A stretch of 64,000 bases of DNA. It comes from a virus. The notes under the pieces are model-generated. The model made no database searches. It was not told where the DNA came from and worked only from the letters and a program-made list of their open reading frames with translations. Positions 7,246-14,005 of the stretch are shown here, piece by piece (the stretch's first letter is position 1; each line of letters starts with the position of its first letter). A program made the position numbers and the translations under genes. The stretch spans positions 52,689 to 116,688 of the IMG/VR virus record IMGVR_UViG_3300021963_000049; one strand, given 5' to 3'.

Positions 7246-7611
7246 TTATTTTACATAGTAATGATACCTATAGCATGTTTCATCATAAATAATAGCAAGG
7301 AAAAATCTCCCCTTATTATCTGATAGAGATACTAAACATTCTTTACCATTCTGATCTGTAGCATTCCATGTAATATTATGTCTTCTATCCATCAACTCTG
7401 ATGTTAATGTATAGGTATTTAGATTAGAGTATATCTTACCCTGCTCTATTTTGAACACTTCATAACTAAATGCAGGTTCCGGATCATATTTCCAGGCTTT
7501 TTTCTTTGCTTGCCAGTGACCAGTCTCCATTAAATAAGTCTTTAATGTGTCTTGTGAATGTGTTACTAATGCTCCCAGCACAAATAACACTGATAATACA
7601 GTTGTCTTCAT
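7246..7611 (-). CDS. Secreted protein with signal peptide, 121 aa
   Basis: A signal peptide (MKTTVLSVLFVLGALVTHSQ) is followed by a soluble ~100-aa domain rich in tyrosine and polar residues, with two cysteines. It resembles a small exported beta-rich protein. Together with the gene at 1487-1903 it shows that the phage exports at least two proteins during infection. The role is unknown; cell-surface modification or entry exclusion are candidates. Confidence 0.75.
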   Translation of the reverse strand: MKTTVLSVLFVLGALVTHSQDTLKTYLMETGHWQAKKKAWKYDPEPAFSYEVFKIEQGKIYSNLNTYTLTSELMDRRHNITWNATDQNGKECLVSLSDNKGRFFLAIIYDETCYRYHYYVK

Positions 7612-7648
7612 AAATTAAAAATTAAAGGCTCCCTATTACAGGAGCCTG
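7612..7648 (-). terminator. Intrinsic terminator after the 7657-7881 gene
   Basis: On the minus strand a perfect 6-bp stem GGCTCC/GGAGCC with an 8-base loop is followed by a T-rich run. It separates the gene at 7657-7881 from the leader of the secreted-protein gene. Confidence 0.75.
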
Positions 7649-7656
7649 GTTATTAC

Positions 7657-7881
7657 TTAGTCTTCAAGAAATTCTATCATACTTGGTGCACCAGTTAATT
7701 TCTTATACATTAATTGCACTTTAGCAGCATTTACAGCTCCATTATATGATTTTAAAGCTAATTCTGCTGCTTTAAGATCATTTGTTTCTTCATATACACT
7801 TGCTGTAGAATCAGCAATATTTAATAACTGTGTTCTAACTTCACTAATTGTTTGTGTTTTTAGCTTCTTTACTCTTGACAT
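7657..7881 (-). CDS. Small conserved helical protein, 74 aa
   Basis: A helical protein without cysteines, beginning MSRVKKLKTQTISEVRTQLL, with a middle rich in alanine (ALKSYNGAVNAAKVQ). Similar short proteins occur in Bacteroidota phages without known function. It overlaps the end of the upstream zinc protein by 38 bases and is followed by a clear terminator, so it ends a transcription unit. Confidence 0.75.
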   Translation of the reverse strand: MSRVKKLKTQTISEVRTQLLNIADSTASVYEETNDLKAAELALKSYNGAVNAAKVQLMYKKLTGAPSMIEFLED

Positions 7882-8620
7882 ACCTATAAAATTTAAGTTG
7901 TTTTCTTTTTAATTCTAATATTTCTTGTGGAACATCTTCCAATTTAAAACCTAATCTGTTAGCAATAAATCCATCATTCATATGTTCAGATTGCATTTTA
8001 AGGACTACAGATTTTGGTAATTTATCCACATTCTTATACTCTTCTGGATAATCATACTTTCTATTAGCTTTAGTTTTTTCTAACCATCTTTTTTTCCATT
8101 CTTCTTGATAAGTCTCAAGATCATAACCTTTAGCAAATACTTTTATGTATTTAGCTTTTTCTTTTTTAGTAGAACCTTCAGGATAATTATACTTTAGATT
8201 TTTCTTACCAGCTGTTAGTTTATTATTCATTTTAATAGCTTTCAGTTCTTCTTCAGTAGAAACTCCATATTTAATCATAAGCTTTTTATCTTTTCTTTGC
8301 ATTGTCATTAGACCATTGCACTTTTTGCAAACATGTCTAAAACTAATAGAATCAGCAGATAAAGGCTTACCCTTAACAATAGTTCCCTTTTTAGTAACTT
8401 TTTTATAAAAGTATTCCCCAGTTAAAGGGAATACTTCTTTGCAGTTACTACAGGCTTTCTCAGTTTTCTTTGGTACTAAAACTACTCTACTATTTGCATA
8501 TGCCCGAGAGCAGGTTATACACATAGATCTCAAACCATATTTACCTCTTTTTTGAACATGAAAATTATTTCTTGTAGCAGGTAAATTAGTATTACACTTG
8601 GTACAAACTTTATAATTCAT
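7844..8620 (-). CDS. Zinc-ribbon protein, 258 aa, possible nuclease relative
   Basis: Three zinc-knuckle pairs occupy the first ~105 residues: CTKCNTNLP, CITCSRAY, then CSNCKEVFP and CKKCNG. The rest is lysine-rich and helical with YDYPEEY-type repeats (YNYPEG, YDYPEE). The 'CTKCxxxLP...F' start is shared with phage endonuclease VII and homing-type HNH proteins, but I see no HNH core here. It may be a DNA-binding protein or a relative that lost its nuclease core. Confidence 0.65.
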   Translation of the reverse strand: MNYKVCTKCNTNLPATRNNFHVQKRGKYGLRSMCITCSRAYANSRVVLVPKKTEKACSNCKEVFPLTGEYFYKKVTKKGTIVKGKPLSADSISFRHVCKKCNGLMTMQRKDKKLMIKYGVSTEEELKAIKMNNKLTAGKKNLKYNYPEGSTKKEKAKYIKVFAKGYDLETYQEEWKKRWLEKTKANRKYDYPEEYKNVDKLPKSVVLKMQSEHMNDGFIANRLGFKLEDVPQEILELKRKQLKFYRYVKSKEAKNTNN

Positions 8621-8622
8621 AA

Positions 8623-9114
8623 TTATGCTTTAGTTCTTAGTCTAGGTAACTGATTTGGATCTGTTGTTAAACTTAAAAAGTTTTTAGGTAACACTCCTTC
8701 TTGAATAAAGATAGTGATTATATCCTCTTTGGATATATTTAAATCTTTAAAAGTTAAAGTATTCTTGAACTTTTCATCAACTTCAGAATTATCTAGAAAG
8801 AATGCTGTTATTGGACTCTTTGGGAAAAAAGATTCAAACAAAATATTAGTATATTTTATAGTAAGCTCCTGTTTGTATTTATTTATTACAGCTTGGGCTT
8901 TCTTATATACATTTATTATTCTCTGCTTCTTTTTACTGCACATTTGTTCCAATTCTTGTGCACCAAGTGACTCTAATCCATATAGAGCTCTCTTGTACAA
9001 ATAATTTTGATATTGAGTATAGTTATCAGTTTCATACTGCATCACCAGTTTTTCATTCTTTAACTGGTATTTACCATTATACTCAAGACTCTGTTTTAAT
9101 TTTTGCTTTTCCAT
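8623..9114 (-). CDS. Hypothetical protein, 163 aa
   Basis: A lysine-rich, helical, soluble protein with the sequence LYKRALYGLESLGAQELEQM in its first half and a hydrophobic patch around residue 105. No catalytic motif is recognised; similar proteins are widespread and uncharacterised in this phage type. It is cotranscribed with the zinc-ribbon gene downstream and is preceded by a strong terminator, so it starts a new unit. Confidence 0.75.
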   Translation of the reverse strand: MEKQKLKQSLEYNGKYQLKNEKLVMQYETDNYTQYQNYLYKRALYGLESLGAQELEQMCSKKKQRIINVYKKAQAVINKYKQELTIKYTNILFESFFPKSPITAFFLDNSEVDEKFKNTLTFKDLNISKEDIITIFIQEGVLPKNFLSLTTDPNQLPRLRTKA

Positions 9115-9140
9115 GTTATCATATACAATTAATCATTACT

Positions 9141-9174
9141 AAAAAAATAAAGGGAGCATTTCTGCCCCCTTTAC
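9141..9174 (-). terminator. Intrinsic terminator after the 9190-9669 gene
   Basis: On the minus strand, AAAGGGGGCAGAAATGC pairs with GCTCCCTTT-type sequence in a G/C-rich stem, followed by ATTTTTTT. It isolates the 9190-9669 gene as its own strongly bounded unit. Confidence 0.85.
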
Positions 9175-9189
9175 TACTATCTGTTAATA

Positions 9190-9669
9190 CTATCCTCCAA
9201 TAGAGAAATCTGCATTAGGCTGAATAGCTTTTGCTTTTGCACTTTGTGCTGCATAAGCATTGCGCAATTCATCTACATTATCATGCTTAATAAGCATATC
9301 TTCTGCATTACCAGCAAATGAGAACTTAGTTCTGCGGTAGATTGGAAGACCTCCAAGAGTACATACTACTCCTGTCTCACCAGCAATTTTAAGATCTCTC
9401 TCTGGAGTTTTGTTATTGAATGGCTCAAGAGCTTCTTCAATTACAATTTTACCATCAAGTTGTTGACCAGCATAGAATCCAGATTCTTTTAGCTCAGCTA
9501 CAGTACCAGGAATTAATGCTGACACAGGTTTTCTTCTTAAGAAACCATTATCATCTATAAGTGTTCTTACTTGTTGCACACGGATGAAACCATAATCTGA
9601 ATTGTTTTCAGATACATTAACAACAGCTCCAGTTGTTTCATCAGCTAATACAGTTACTTTTGAGTTCAT
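9190..9669 (-). CDS. Conserved phage protein, possible single-strand DNA-binding protein
   Basis: 159 aa beginning MNSKVTVLADETTGAVVNVS. The beta-rich layout (GFIRVQQ, ALIPGT, GKIVIEE, PIYRRT) fits a small barrel, and the protein has its own long leader and a strong terminator, as expected for an abundant protein. I have an impression of a widely conserved protein of crAss-type phages that might be an SSB, but no diagnostic motif proves this. The ATG has the GATT-ATG context. Confidence 0.45.
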   Translation of the reverse strand: MNSKVTVLADETTGAVVNVSENNSDYGFIRVQQVRTLIDDNGFLRRKPVSALIPGTVAELKESGFYAGQQLDGKIVIEEALEPFNNKTPERDLKIAGETGVVCTLGGLPIYRRTKFSFAGNAEDMLIKHDNVDELRNAYAAQSAKAKAIQPNADFSIGG

Positions 9670-9793
9670 AATCTCAGTTTTTAAAAGTTAATAAATAAAT
9701 AATTAAATAGATGTTTGTGAGTAGATGTGTACTATATCTTCAGTTACTCAGTCTGAATGATAAGTTAAATAGTATTCTATTGCAAGTCAAATA
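9670..9793 (-). promoter_or_regulatory. Leader/promoter region of the 9190-9669 gene
   Basis: A 124-base gene-free stretch. On the minus strand it holds an inverted repeat AGTATT...AATACT near its start and an A/T-only run (TAATTATTTATTTATTAAC) just before the start codon. I see no clear -7/-33 pair, so promoter position is not assigned. Confidence 0.35.
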
Positions 9794-10066
9794 CTATGTA
9801 TCCAGTGGGCCCATAAGGTCAATGATATCATCAAATGGTTCATCATCTGATATTATATCATTTACATTTTCATCATCTGTGGCCAGATAATCAAAATCAT
9901 AATACTTCTCTTTGGTGTTTTCTACAACAGCAGAATCAGAAAAAGGATTTATAATGTGTTCACCATAATCTATGGACATCAGATACTGAATGTCCTCATC
10001 TGTAAGATCAAGATATTGTTCAAGTGTAATATAAATTACTTTACCATTAGGTAACTGGTATAACAT
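9794..10066 (-). CDS. Acidic conserved phage protein, 90 aa
   Basis: It begins MLYQLPNGKVIYITLEQYLD and then LTDEDIQYLMS. The last third is almost all aspartate/glutamate. The 'NGKVIY...LTDEDIQYLMS' pattern recurs in phages of Bacteroidota. The strong negative charge could mimic DNA or bind a basic partner. It stands between two hairpin-bounded spacers and so may be transcribed alone. Confidence 0.75.
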   Translation of the reverse strand: MLYQLPNGKVIYITLEQYLDLTDEDIQYLMSIDYGEHIINPFSDSAVVENTKEKYYDFDYLATDDENVNDIISDDEPFDDIIDLMGPLDT

Positions 10067-10149
10067 TATAAATACATAAAGATTAGTAAATGTATGATAA
10101 TAAGTTTAACCAGTATAAGTGTAAAGTTTAAATTTTGACATTATATAGC

Positions 10150-10182
10150 TAATAAAGGGGAATAGCCTAGACTACTCCCCAG
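10150..10182 (-). terminator. Hairpin after the 10223-10642 gene, probable terminator
   Basis: On the minus strand GGGGA-TAG pairs with CTA-TCCCC across a short loop and is followed by TTTATT. The T-run is weaker than at the other terminators. The surrounding spacer 10067-10222 holds no gene. Confidence 0.55.
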
Positions 10183-10222
10183 TATTACTGTTCAGGAAAA
10201 GCATATCTACAGATATACTATT

Positions 10223-10642
10223 TTAAAATTCCTCTATAATCTCTAATTCATTAGTGCTTAAATAAGTAGCATCATCTTTTGTAGTACCATTATCTAACAC
10301 ATTTTTATATGAAACTTGGTACTGAGAATACTCATGGTAGCCTCTAAATTGTCTTACAGTTACAATTACTTTGTCTTCATCATCTGCAAATCTTTCCCGG
10401 ATTCCTTCTTTGTTACTACCATAACCTAATCTTTCAACTTTAACTTTACATAAAGTCCCATCAGGTATGATATCTGGTAGCTTATTACCAAGCATAAGCT
10501 TAAAGAAATAATCTACAGCTGATGAATTACTACAGATCATGGGAGTAAGTAACTTAACAAACTCCTGTGAATTTGGGTCTTTAATTACCTTTTCTAATGC
10601 TTTTGCAACATCAGAGTCATCATATGTTACAGATATTCTCAT
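10223..10642 (-). CDS. Hypothetical protein, 139 aa
   Basis: It begins MRISVTYDDSDVAKALEKVI, with a charged helical first half. The second half is beta-rich with aromatic residues (RQFRGYHEYSQYQVSYKN). Nothing diagnostic is seen. It follows the 10645-10863 gene by two bases, so the two are in one operon. Confidence 0.75.
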   Translation of the reverse strand: MRISVTYDDSDVAKALEKVIKDPNSQEFVKLLTPMICSNSSAVDYFFKLMLGNKLPDIIPDGTLCKVKVERLGYGSNKEGIRERFADDEDKVIVTVRQFRGYHEYSQYQVSYKNVLDNGTTKDDATYLSTNELEIIEEF

Positions 10643-10644
10643 GC

Positions 10645-10863
10645 TCAGTCATTAATTCTTCTATAATCTAATACTTTAGCTAACAGAGCTTCATTAAAGT
10701 TTGTAAAGAACTTTTTATCAATCATCTTGTGATTAATTACTGGCTCCTCACAGCTATAGCATGTAGACTTGATACCTGTCTTAATTATTTCTCCTTCCGG
10801 AGTCATAATATCTCTCTTAAGATTAAATCCTAAGACTGATGTAATTAAATAACTATCATTCAT
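10645..10863 (-). CDS. Small CxxC protein, 72 aa
   Basis: I placed the start at ATG 10863 (MNDSYLITSVLGFNLKRDIM), which overlaps the stop of the upstream gene. A longer frame to 10893 lies wholly inside that gene. A CYSC motif in the middle suggests half of a zinc site or a redox pair. Function unknown. Confidence 0.7.
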   Translation of the reverse strand: MNDSYLITSVLGFNLKRDIMTPEGEIIKTGIKSTCYSCEEPVINHKMIDKKFFTNFNEALLAKVLDYRRIND

Positions 10864-11173
10864 GGCTTCCAAATAAATTAGACATAATCTCACTAACAGT
10901 AGACTCCTTCCTGTGGTGGTCTACTATCTTTTGAAATATTAACATACTCATTGCAATTTCATTCTCATGTTTGCAGTAATTTATTATTTTTTCTAGCATA
11001 AGATGTAACTCTGAGTTACCATCAAATGCCTCTGCTGTGTTCTTTAGCAATTCTTTTACTCTATCCTCAGAGATCCCAAGAATTTCATGCATAAGTTCAC
11101 TGTTATCATCAATAAATAATAACTTAAATTTCCCATCTGTTGGGCATGCTTTTTTTCTTCTGAACAGTTTCAT
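10856..11173 (-). CDS. Hypothetical protein, 105 aa
   Basis: The start is the ATG at 11173 (MKLFRRKKACPTDGKFKLLF), preceded by the leader ATTATGATT seen before other genes here. The frame stays open upstream into the tRNA, which cannot be coding. The front is basic, the rest acidic and helical. Similar in length to ordinary phage hypothetical proteins; no family recognised. Confidence 0.75.
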   Translation of the reverse strand: MKLFRRKKACPTDGKFKLLFIDDNSELMHEILGISEDRVKELLKNTAEAFDGNSELHLMLEKIINYCKHENEIAMSMLIFQKIVDHHRKESTVSEIMSNLFGSHE

Positions 11174-11231
11174 AATCATAATTTTAAGATGTAATTTACT
11201 AAATATTTGAGTTATACACAAAAGTGCATAG

Positions 11232-11303
11232 TAGTTCCACCTGGACTCGAACCAGGAATACAAGCTTAGAAGGCTAGTGTTATATCCCTTTAACTATAGA
11301 ACT
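11232..11303 (-). tRNA. tRNA-Arg (UCU)
   Basis: Full cloverleaf on the minus strand. The acceptor stem AGTTCTA pairs with TGGAACT, the D stem is GTTA/TAAC, and the anticodon loop CTTCTAA gives anticodon TCT. The T arm is CCTGG-TTCGAGT-CCAGG and the discriminator base is A. The anticodon stem has one T-T mismatch. CCA is not encoded. It reads AGA/AGG, and AGA is by far the commonest arginine codon in this phage. Confidence 0.93.
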
Positions 11304-11327
11304 AAAAACAGGGTAGAACACCCTGTT
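11304..11327 (-). terminator. Terminator-like hairpin directly before the tRNA
   Basis: AACAGGGT pairs with ACCCTGTT, followed by TTTTT. It overlaps the stop of the 11326-11562 gene, and its T-run touches the first base of the tRNA. It either ends that mRNA or forms a 5' hairpin of the pre-tRNA that guides processing. Confidence 0.65.
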
Positions 11328-11562
11328 AGATAAATAAAAATATAAGTGTAATAGTATAGATTATTGCCAGACAAATAGCACCAGCTATTATTATTTTTGG
11401 TCTTCTTTGTGTTTTATAATCCTCAATATTGCTTAATATTCTAACAATATTGTACTCTACTTCAGAAAGAAGTTCATCCTTTAATATTTTAGGCATACCG
11501 GATCTTTTTACTTCAATCCGGTAATTCTGCCAATATCTAAGTTCTTTCTTTAAATTTCTCAT
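11326..11562 (-). CDS. C-terminally anchored membrane protein, 78 aa
   Basis: The start is ATG 11562 (MRNLKKELRYWQNYRIEVKR), which overlaps the stop of the 23-aa microprotein. A charged cytoplasmic helix of ~50 residues is followed by one membrane segment at the very end (IIIAGAICLAIIYTITLIFL). This tail-anchored layout is unusual for a phage lysis protein. Its role is unknown. Confidence 0.7.
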   Translation of the reverse strand: MRNLKKELRYWQNYRIEVKRSGMPKILKDELLSEVEYNIVRILSNIEDYKTQRRPKIIIAGAICLAIIYTITLIFLFI

Positions 11563-11630
11563 GATACAAATGCTGCTAGTGTGCATATTGCTGCAAAGTA
11601 AATTAAAATAATCAGATTTGTTGTTTTCAT
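11559..11630 (-). CDS. Membrane microprotein, 23 aa
   Basis: The frame reads MKTTNLIILIYFAAICTLAA and then FVS: a single membrane helix, or a signal-like peptide, and nothing else. The start has the ATGATT-ATG context shared with other genes, and the stop overlaps the next start (ATGA). Those two facts support translation despite the tiny size. Confidence 0.5.
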   Translation of the reverse strand: MKTTNLIILIYFAAICTLAAFVS

Positions 11631-11648
11631 AATCATAAATTTTAAGTA

Positions 11649-11846
11649 TTAGTATCTAACAGCACATGCTCTATTTCTTTTCTTAATGAGTCTTGCTCTT
11701 TTTCTACTGTAGTGCTTCTTGTAATTGTATCCCTTAGATTTTTTCTTAACTCCATCTCCAGGACCAATCTCAGTAGTTACAGACTCAGAAACTAGAGTAG
11801 CTTCATTAGAAGAAAGGCATAATGCCATAATCATAATTTTAATCAT
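11649..11846 (-). CDS. Small basic protein, 59-65 aa
   Basis: It starts at ATG 11846 or, by the ATGATT-ATG context, at 11828 (MALCLSSNEATLVSESVTTE). The second half is strongly basic (YNYKKHYSRKRARLIKKR) and could bind nucleic acid. The N-terminus of the longer form is mildly hydrophobic, so an exported basic peptide is an alternative reading. Confidence 0.6.
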   Translation of the reverse strand: MIKIMIMALCLSSNEATLVSESVTTEIGPGDGVKKKSKGYNYKKHYSRKRARLIKKRNRACAVRY

Positions 11847-11878
11847 TGTTTATTTATTTATTTGTTTTGGTTACTAAT

Positions 11879-12139
11879 TTAATTGTTGCTGTCATCAGCA
11901 TATATTCTTGCATAGAATTCTCCATATGTTTCACCTGGTAAAGGTCTTCCATACTTAGCTTCAAATTCTTCAGCAGAGTATTCATCTTCATCTGGCTCCG
12001 GATTATCAAATATGTACTCTTCATGTGATATACAGTCAAAGCACTTGTTGTACTTGCTATTATCATAGTGATCAGTAGCAATTACATAGCTTTCTGTAAT
12101 CTCATTGTTACATACTCCACATATTGGCATGTTCTCCAT
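11879..12139 (-). CDS. Small zinc-ribbon protein, 86 aa
   Basis: It has CGVCNNE near the start and CFDC at about residue 33, a four-cysteine zinc ribbon. A very acidic second half follows (DNPEPDEDEYSAEEFEAKYG). The start may be the second ATG (12130). Such proteins are common small phage products without a known role. The other long frame in this stretch overlaps it and lacks family features. Confidence 0.75.
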   Translation of the reverse strand: MENMPICGVCNNEITESYVIATDHYDNSKYNKCFDCISHEEYIFDNPEPDEDEYSAEEFEAKYGRPLPGETYGEFYARIYADDSNN

Positions 12140-12145
12140 AAGTTC

Positions 12146-12415
12146 TTATTTAAGTTCACTAACTTTTTTCATTATATCTGTAACTTCTTCCGGTGTTAAA
12201 TGCCCAATAACATCATTAGTAATTGGTGTATTATAGCATATCTGAGAGTACTTATCACCCGGTGCCATGTATATAATTGCCAATTCATATAATCCTTGTC
12301 TACCACCATAGGTATAAAGACCGCGGATTACTGAGACACCATAATGGTTAGGAAATATGTGATGAGCATTCTCTCCCATCTCATCATGCTCAAATTTTAA
12401 ATCTTCAAAGGTCAT
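12146..12415 (-). CDS. Conserved small phage protein, 89 aa
   Basis: It begins MTFEDLKFEHDEMGENAHHI and then FPNHYGVSVIRG, a pattern that recurs in many tailed phages without assigned function. The centre is beta-rich with glycine and aromatic residues, and the end is a helix. It lies just downstream of the large structured RNA and may be cotranscribed with its 3' part. Confidence 0.8.
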   Translation of the reverse strand: MTFEDLKFEHDEMGENAHHIFPNHYGVSVIRGLYTYGGRQGLYELAIIYMAPGDKYSQICYNTPITNDVIGHLTPEEVTDIMKKVSELK

Positions 12416-12582
12416 AAGTTTAGTTTTAAGTTCTTAATTAAGTTTCTATAAGTTAATAACCCCTCTGCACTCAGTTGTAATACTTCATAGCCTATAGACC
12501 ACAAATAAATTGTGTATGGAATAATTCTTACATACTTCATATTACAACTGCTCACCCTTGGGAAGTGAGAATGGTGCATTAA

Positions 12583-12635
12583 TAAATAGTGTTGGCTCTC
12601 AGATCTTTTCAGCCCCGCACTATAAACGGACAATC
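12583..12635 (-). repeat. Structured module, copy 2 (3' part of the large RNA)
   Basis: It contains TGTCCGTT, then CGGGGCTGA and AGCCAA. GGCT pairs with AGCC inside a stem ATAGTG/CACTAT. The same layout occurs at 13189-13240. Confidence 0.8.
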
Positions 12636-13188
12636 TTTTTATTTGCATAACAATTCGGGTAACTCACATCCCTAGGTAGGTCGGTACTAAGAGTTATAAT
12701 TGTACCTAGTTAAATATGCATGCCTCTTTCATGGTCACATGCTCCCAAATATAAATTAAGCTCTCAGAGGTGCAATTACAATAAGCCATACTGATACATC
12801 AGTCAATATGATGGTTCTTGTAAGCTTCCAGAGAGCTTAATTAATAAGTTTACCTTGCATACTCTTACAAGGATTAGTTATTTCTGTCTTCCAGCGGTAC
12901 TTCTACCTGCAATTATATTACTCCAATTGCATAAATTACTTTAAGTATAAAGCTTTCGCATTTCACTTATGCCTTTCTTACAAAGATGATTAGTCTTCTC
13001 AACCCTTACAGAGGTCTAGTTAGGAGTTACATGCAGCTAACAAGTCATCATCTTGTTTCTTATAATCCTACTGTAATAAGATTAAATCACTGATTTAAAT
13101 AGTACTCTCACAAGGTTGCAACCCTTGAGGCTCATGTTGGCATATACGGGCTACTAATACCGGTTTACCTGCAATTGGATGAGAGTAA

Positions 13189-13240
13189 ATAAACAGTTTG
13201 GCTTTCATACTTTCTCAGCCCCGACTGTTAACGGACAGTA
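13189..13240 (-). repeat. Structured module, copy 1 (5' end of the large RNA)
   Basis: Same conserved core as copy 2, with stem AACAGT/ACTGTT. Compared with copy 2, a C-G pair is replaced by T-A and one G-C pair is absent, so pairing is kept while bases change. Confidence 0.8.
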
Positions 13241-13249
13241 TTATACTAT

Positions 13250-13435
13250 TTAATAAAATTCATAGAACTCCGGATACAGGTATTCTCCAAGTCCCATAAG
13301 AAGAGAAGACCTCTCTCCTTCTAATTCTTCTATAGTAGAATTATCAAGTTCTTCTAGTTGATCTTTAGACATCTCTTCCTGATTCAGTCTTAAGTACAGA
13401 TCTTTGATCTCTTCAATCAGATTCTTTCCAATCAT
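13250..13435 (-). CDS. Small acidic helical protein, 61 aa
   Basis: It begins MIGKNLIEEIKDLYLRLNQE and is glutamate-rich, with a short aromatic end (LYPEFYEFY). The start has the GATT-ATG context. It lies just upstream of the large RNA, so the RNA could be cut from a transcript that includes it. Function unknown. Confidence 0.65.
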   Translation of the reverse strand: MIGKNLIEEIKDLYLRLNQEEMSKDQLEELDNSTIEELEGERSSLLMGLGEYLYPEFYEFY

Positions 13436-13453
13436 AATCTTTGGTTTTAAAAT

Positions 13454-13636
13454 TTATAAATCTTCATTGTACACAAACTCATCTGTTTTAATCCAGTTGA
13501 GTATTTCTTCTTTGTAGGCATACTCTATAGTTATTTGATTAGTAATAACTGTGTAAGTAGTTCTGCCATCTACATTGTCCTGTGGAGTAACAACTCCTAT
13601 CCATAAATAAATCTGGAATATTAATTTGCTAAACAT
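13454..13636 (-). CDS. Small protein with hydrophobic N-terminus, 60 aa
   Basis: MFSKLIFQIYLWIGVVTPQD could be a signal peptide or anchor, followed by a beta-rich segment (TTYTVITNQITIEYAYKEE). It is probably exported or membrane-attached. It sits between a membrane microprotein and the 61-aa gene in one leftward unit. Confidence 0.6.
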   Translation of the reverse strand: MFSKLIFQIYLWIGVVTPQDNVDGRTTYTVITNQITIEYAYKEEILNWIKTDEFVYNEDL

Positions 13637-13650
13637 ATTTCCCGGAGTCT

Positions 13651-13743
13651 TTAACTGTGAAACACTAAATGGATAATAGTAAGTATAGCAGTAATGCCTA
13701 TAATAGCATATACTAAGAGTAAGTCTTGCTTTTGTTTGTTCAT
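13651..13743 (-). CDS. Membrane microprotein, 30 aa
   Basis: The frame reads MNKQKQDLLLVYAIIGITAI and then LTIIHLVFHS: a short basic head and a single membrane helix. It is the first gene downstream of the repeat region 13744-14124 and would be the first translated frame of that leftward unit. Confidence 0.5.
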   Translation of the reverse strand: MNKQKQDLLLVYAIIGITAILTIIHLVFHS

Positions 13744-13951
13744 AGCTATATATTTAAGTTAATTGTGAGTGAATATTCTTATTCTGAGCCTGTTGTTAGA
13801 GTTTAGTTATAGTGGAGAGTTTGATTCTCTACTTTAAGTAAACACACTTAACTGTCTAGTTTCCAGCAACTTATAAGTTTATTTTTAAGTAATTTGTGGG
13901 AATACTAAGCTTCATTATATCATAGTATTACACATTACTTAAGCTTCTATG

Positions 13952-14003
13952 TCTTAAGTATTAAGTATTAAAGAGTAAGTATTTAGTATTAAGTATTAAG
14001 TAC
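13952..14003. repeat. TAAGTATTAAG direct repeats
   Basis: Four to five imperfect copies of TTAAGTATTAAG-type sequence in 52 bases, all in the same orientation, directly before the TTCCCACTTGG array. Confidence 0.7.
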
Positions 14004-14005
14004 AC

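Larger units (their letters stand above)
12440..13240 (-). ncRNA. Large structured noncoding RNA, ~800 nt (GOLLD/ROOL-like or new)
   Basis: A gene-free stretch full of long helices in the minus-strand reading. These include 12472-12482 with 12540-12550 (11 bp), 12756-12765 with 12831-12840 (10 bp), 12980-12990 with 13047-13056, 13103-13110 with 13180-13187, and hairpins at 13111-13127 and 13019-13041. A probable pseudoknot pairs 12672-12678 with 12703-12709 and 12660-12665 with 12691-12696. The stretch begins and ends with copies of one structured module. Size, complexity, phage setting and a same-strand tRNA ~1.1 kb away recall the GOLLD and ROOL families. I cannot confirm membership by sequence. 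Confidence 0.75.

Noticed and set aside
11854-12081. 75-aa minus frame overlapping the zinc-ribbon gene
   Set aside because: The overlapping 86-aa frame has the cysteine pairs and acidic tail of a known protein type, while this one is methionine/lysine-rich without features.
12412-12648. 78-aa minus-strand open frame
   Set aside because: It runs through one copy of the structured RNA module and an 11-bp RNA helix, has no family features, and its codons do not look like those of neighbouring genes.
12640-13245. Group I intron in the large RNA region
   Set aside because: No split gene flanks it, and I cannot find the conserved P3/P7 core sequences.
13790-13850. tRNA-like arm (GAGAG-TTTGATT-CTCT)
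   Set aside because: The T-arm-like hairpin has no matching acceptor or anticodon stem at the right distances, so no cloverleaf can be drawn.
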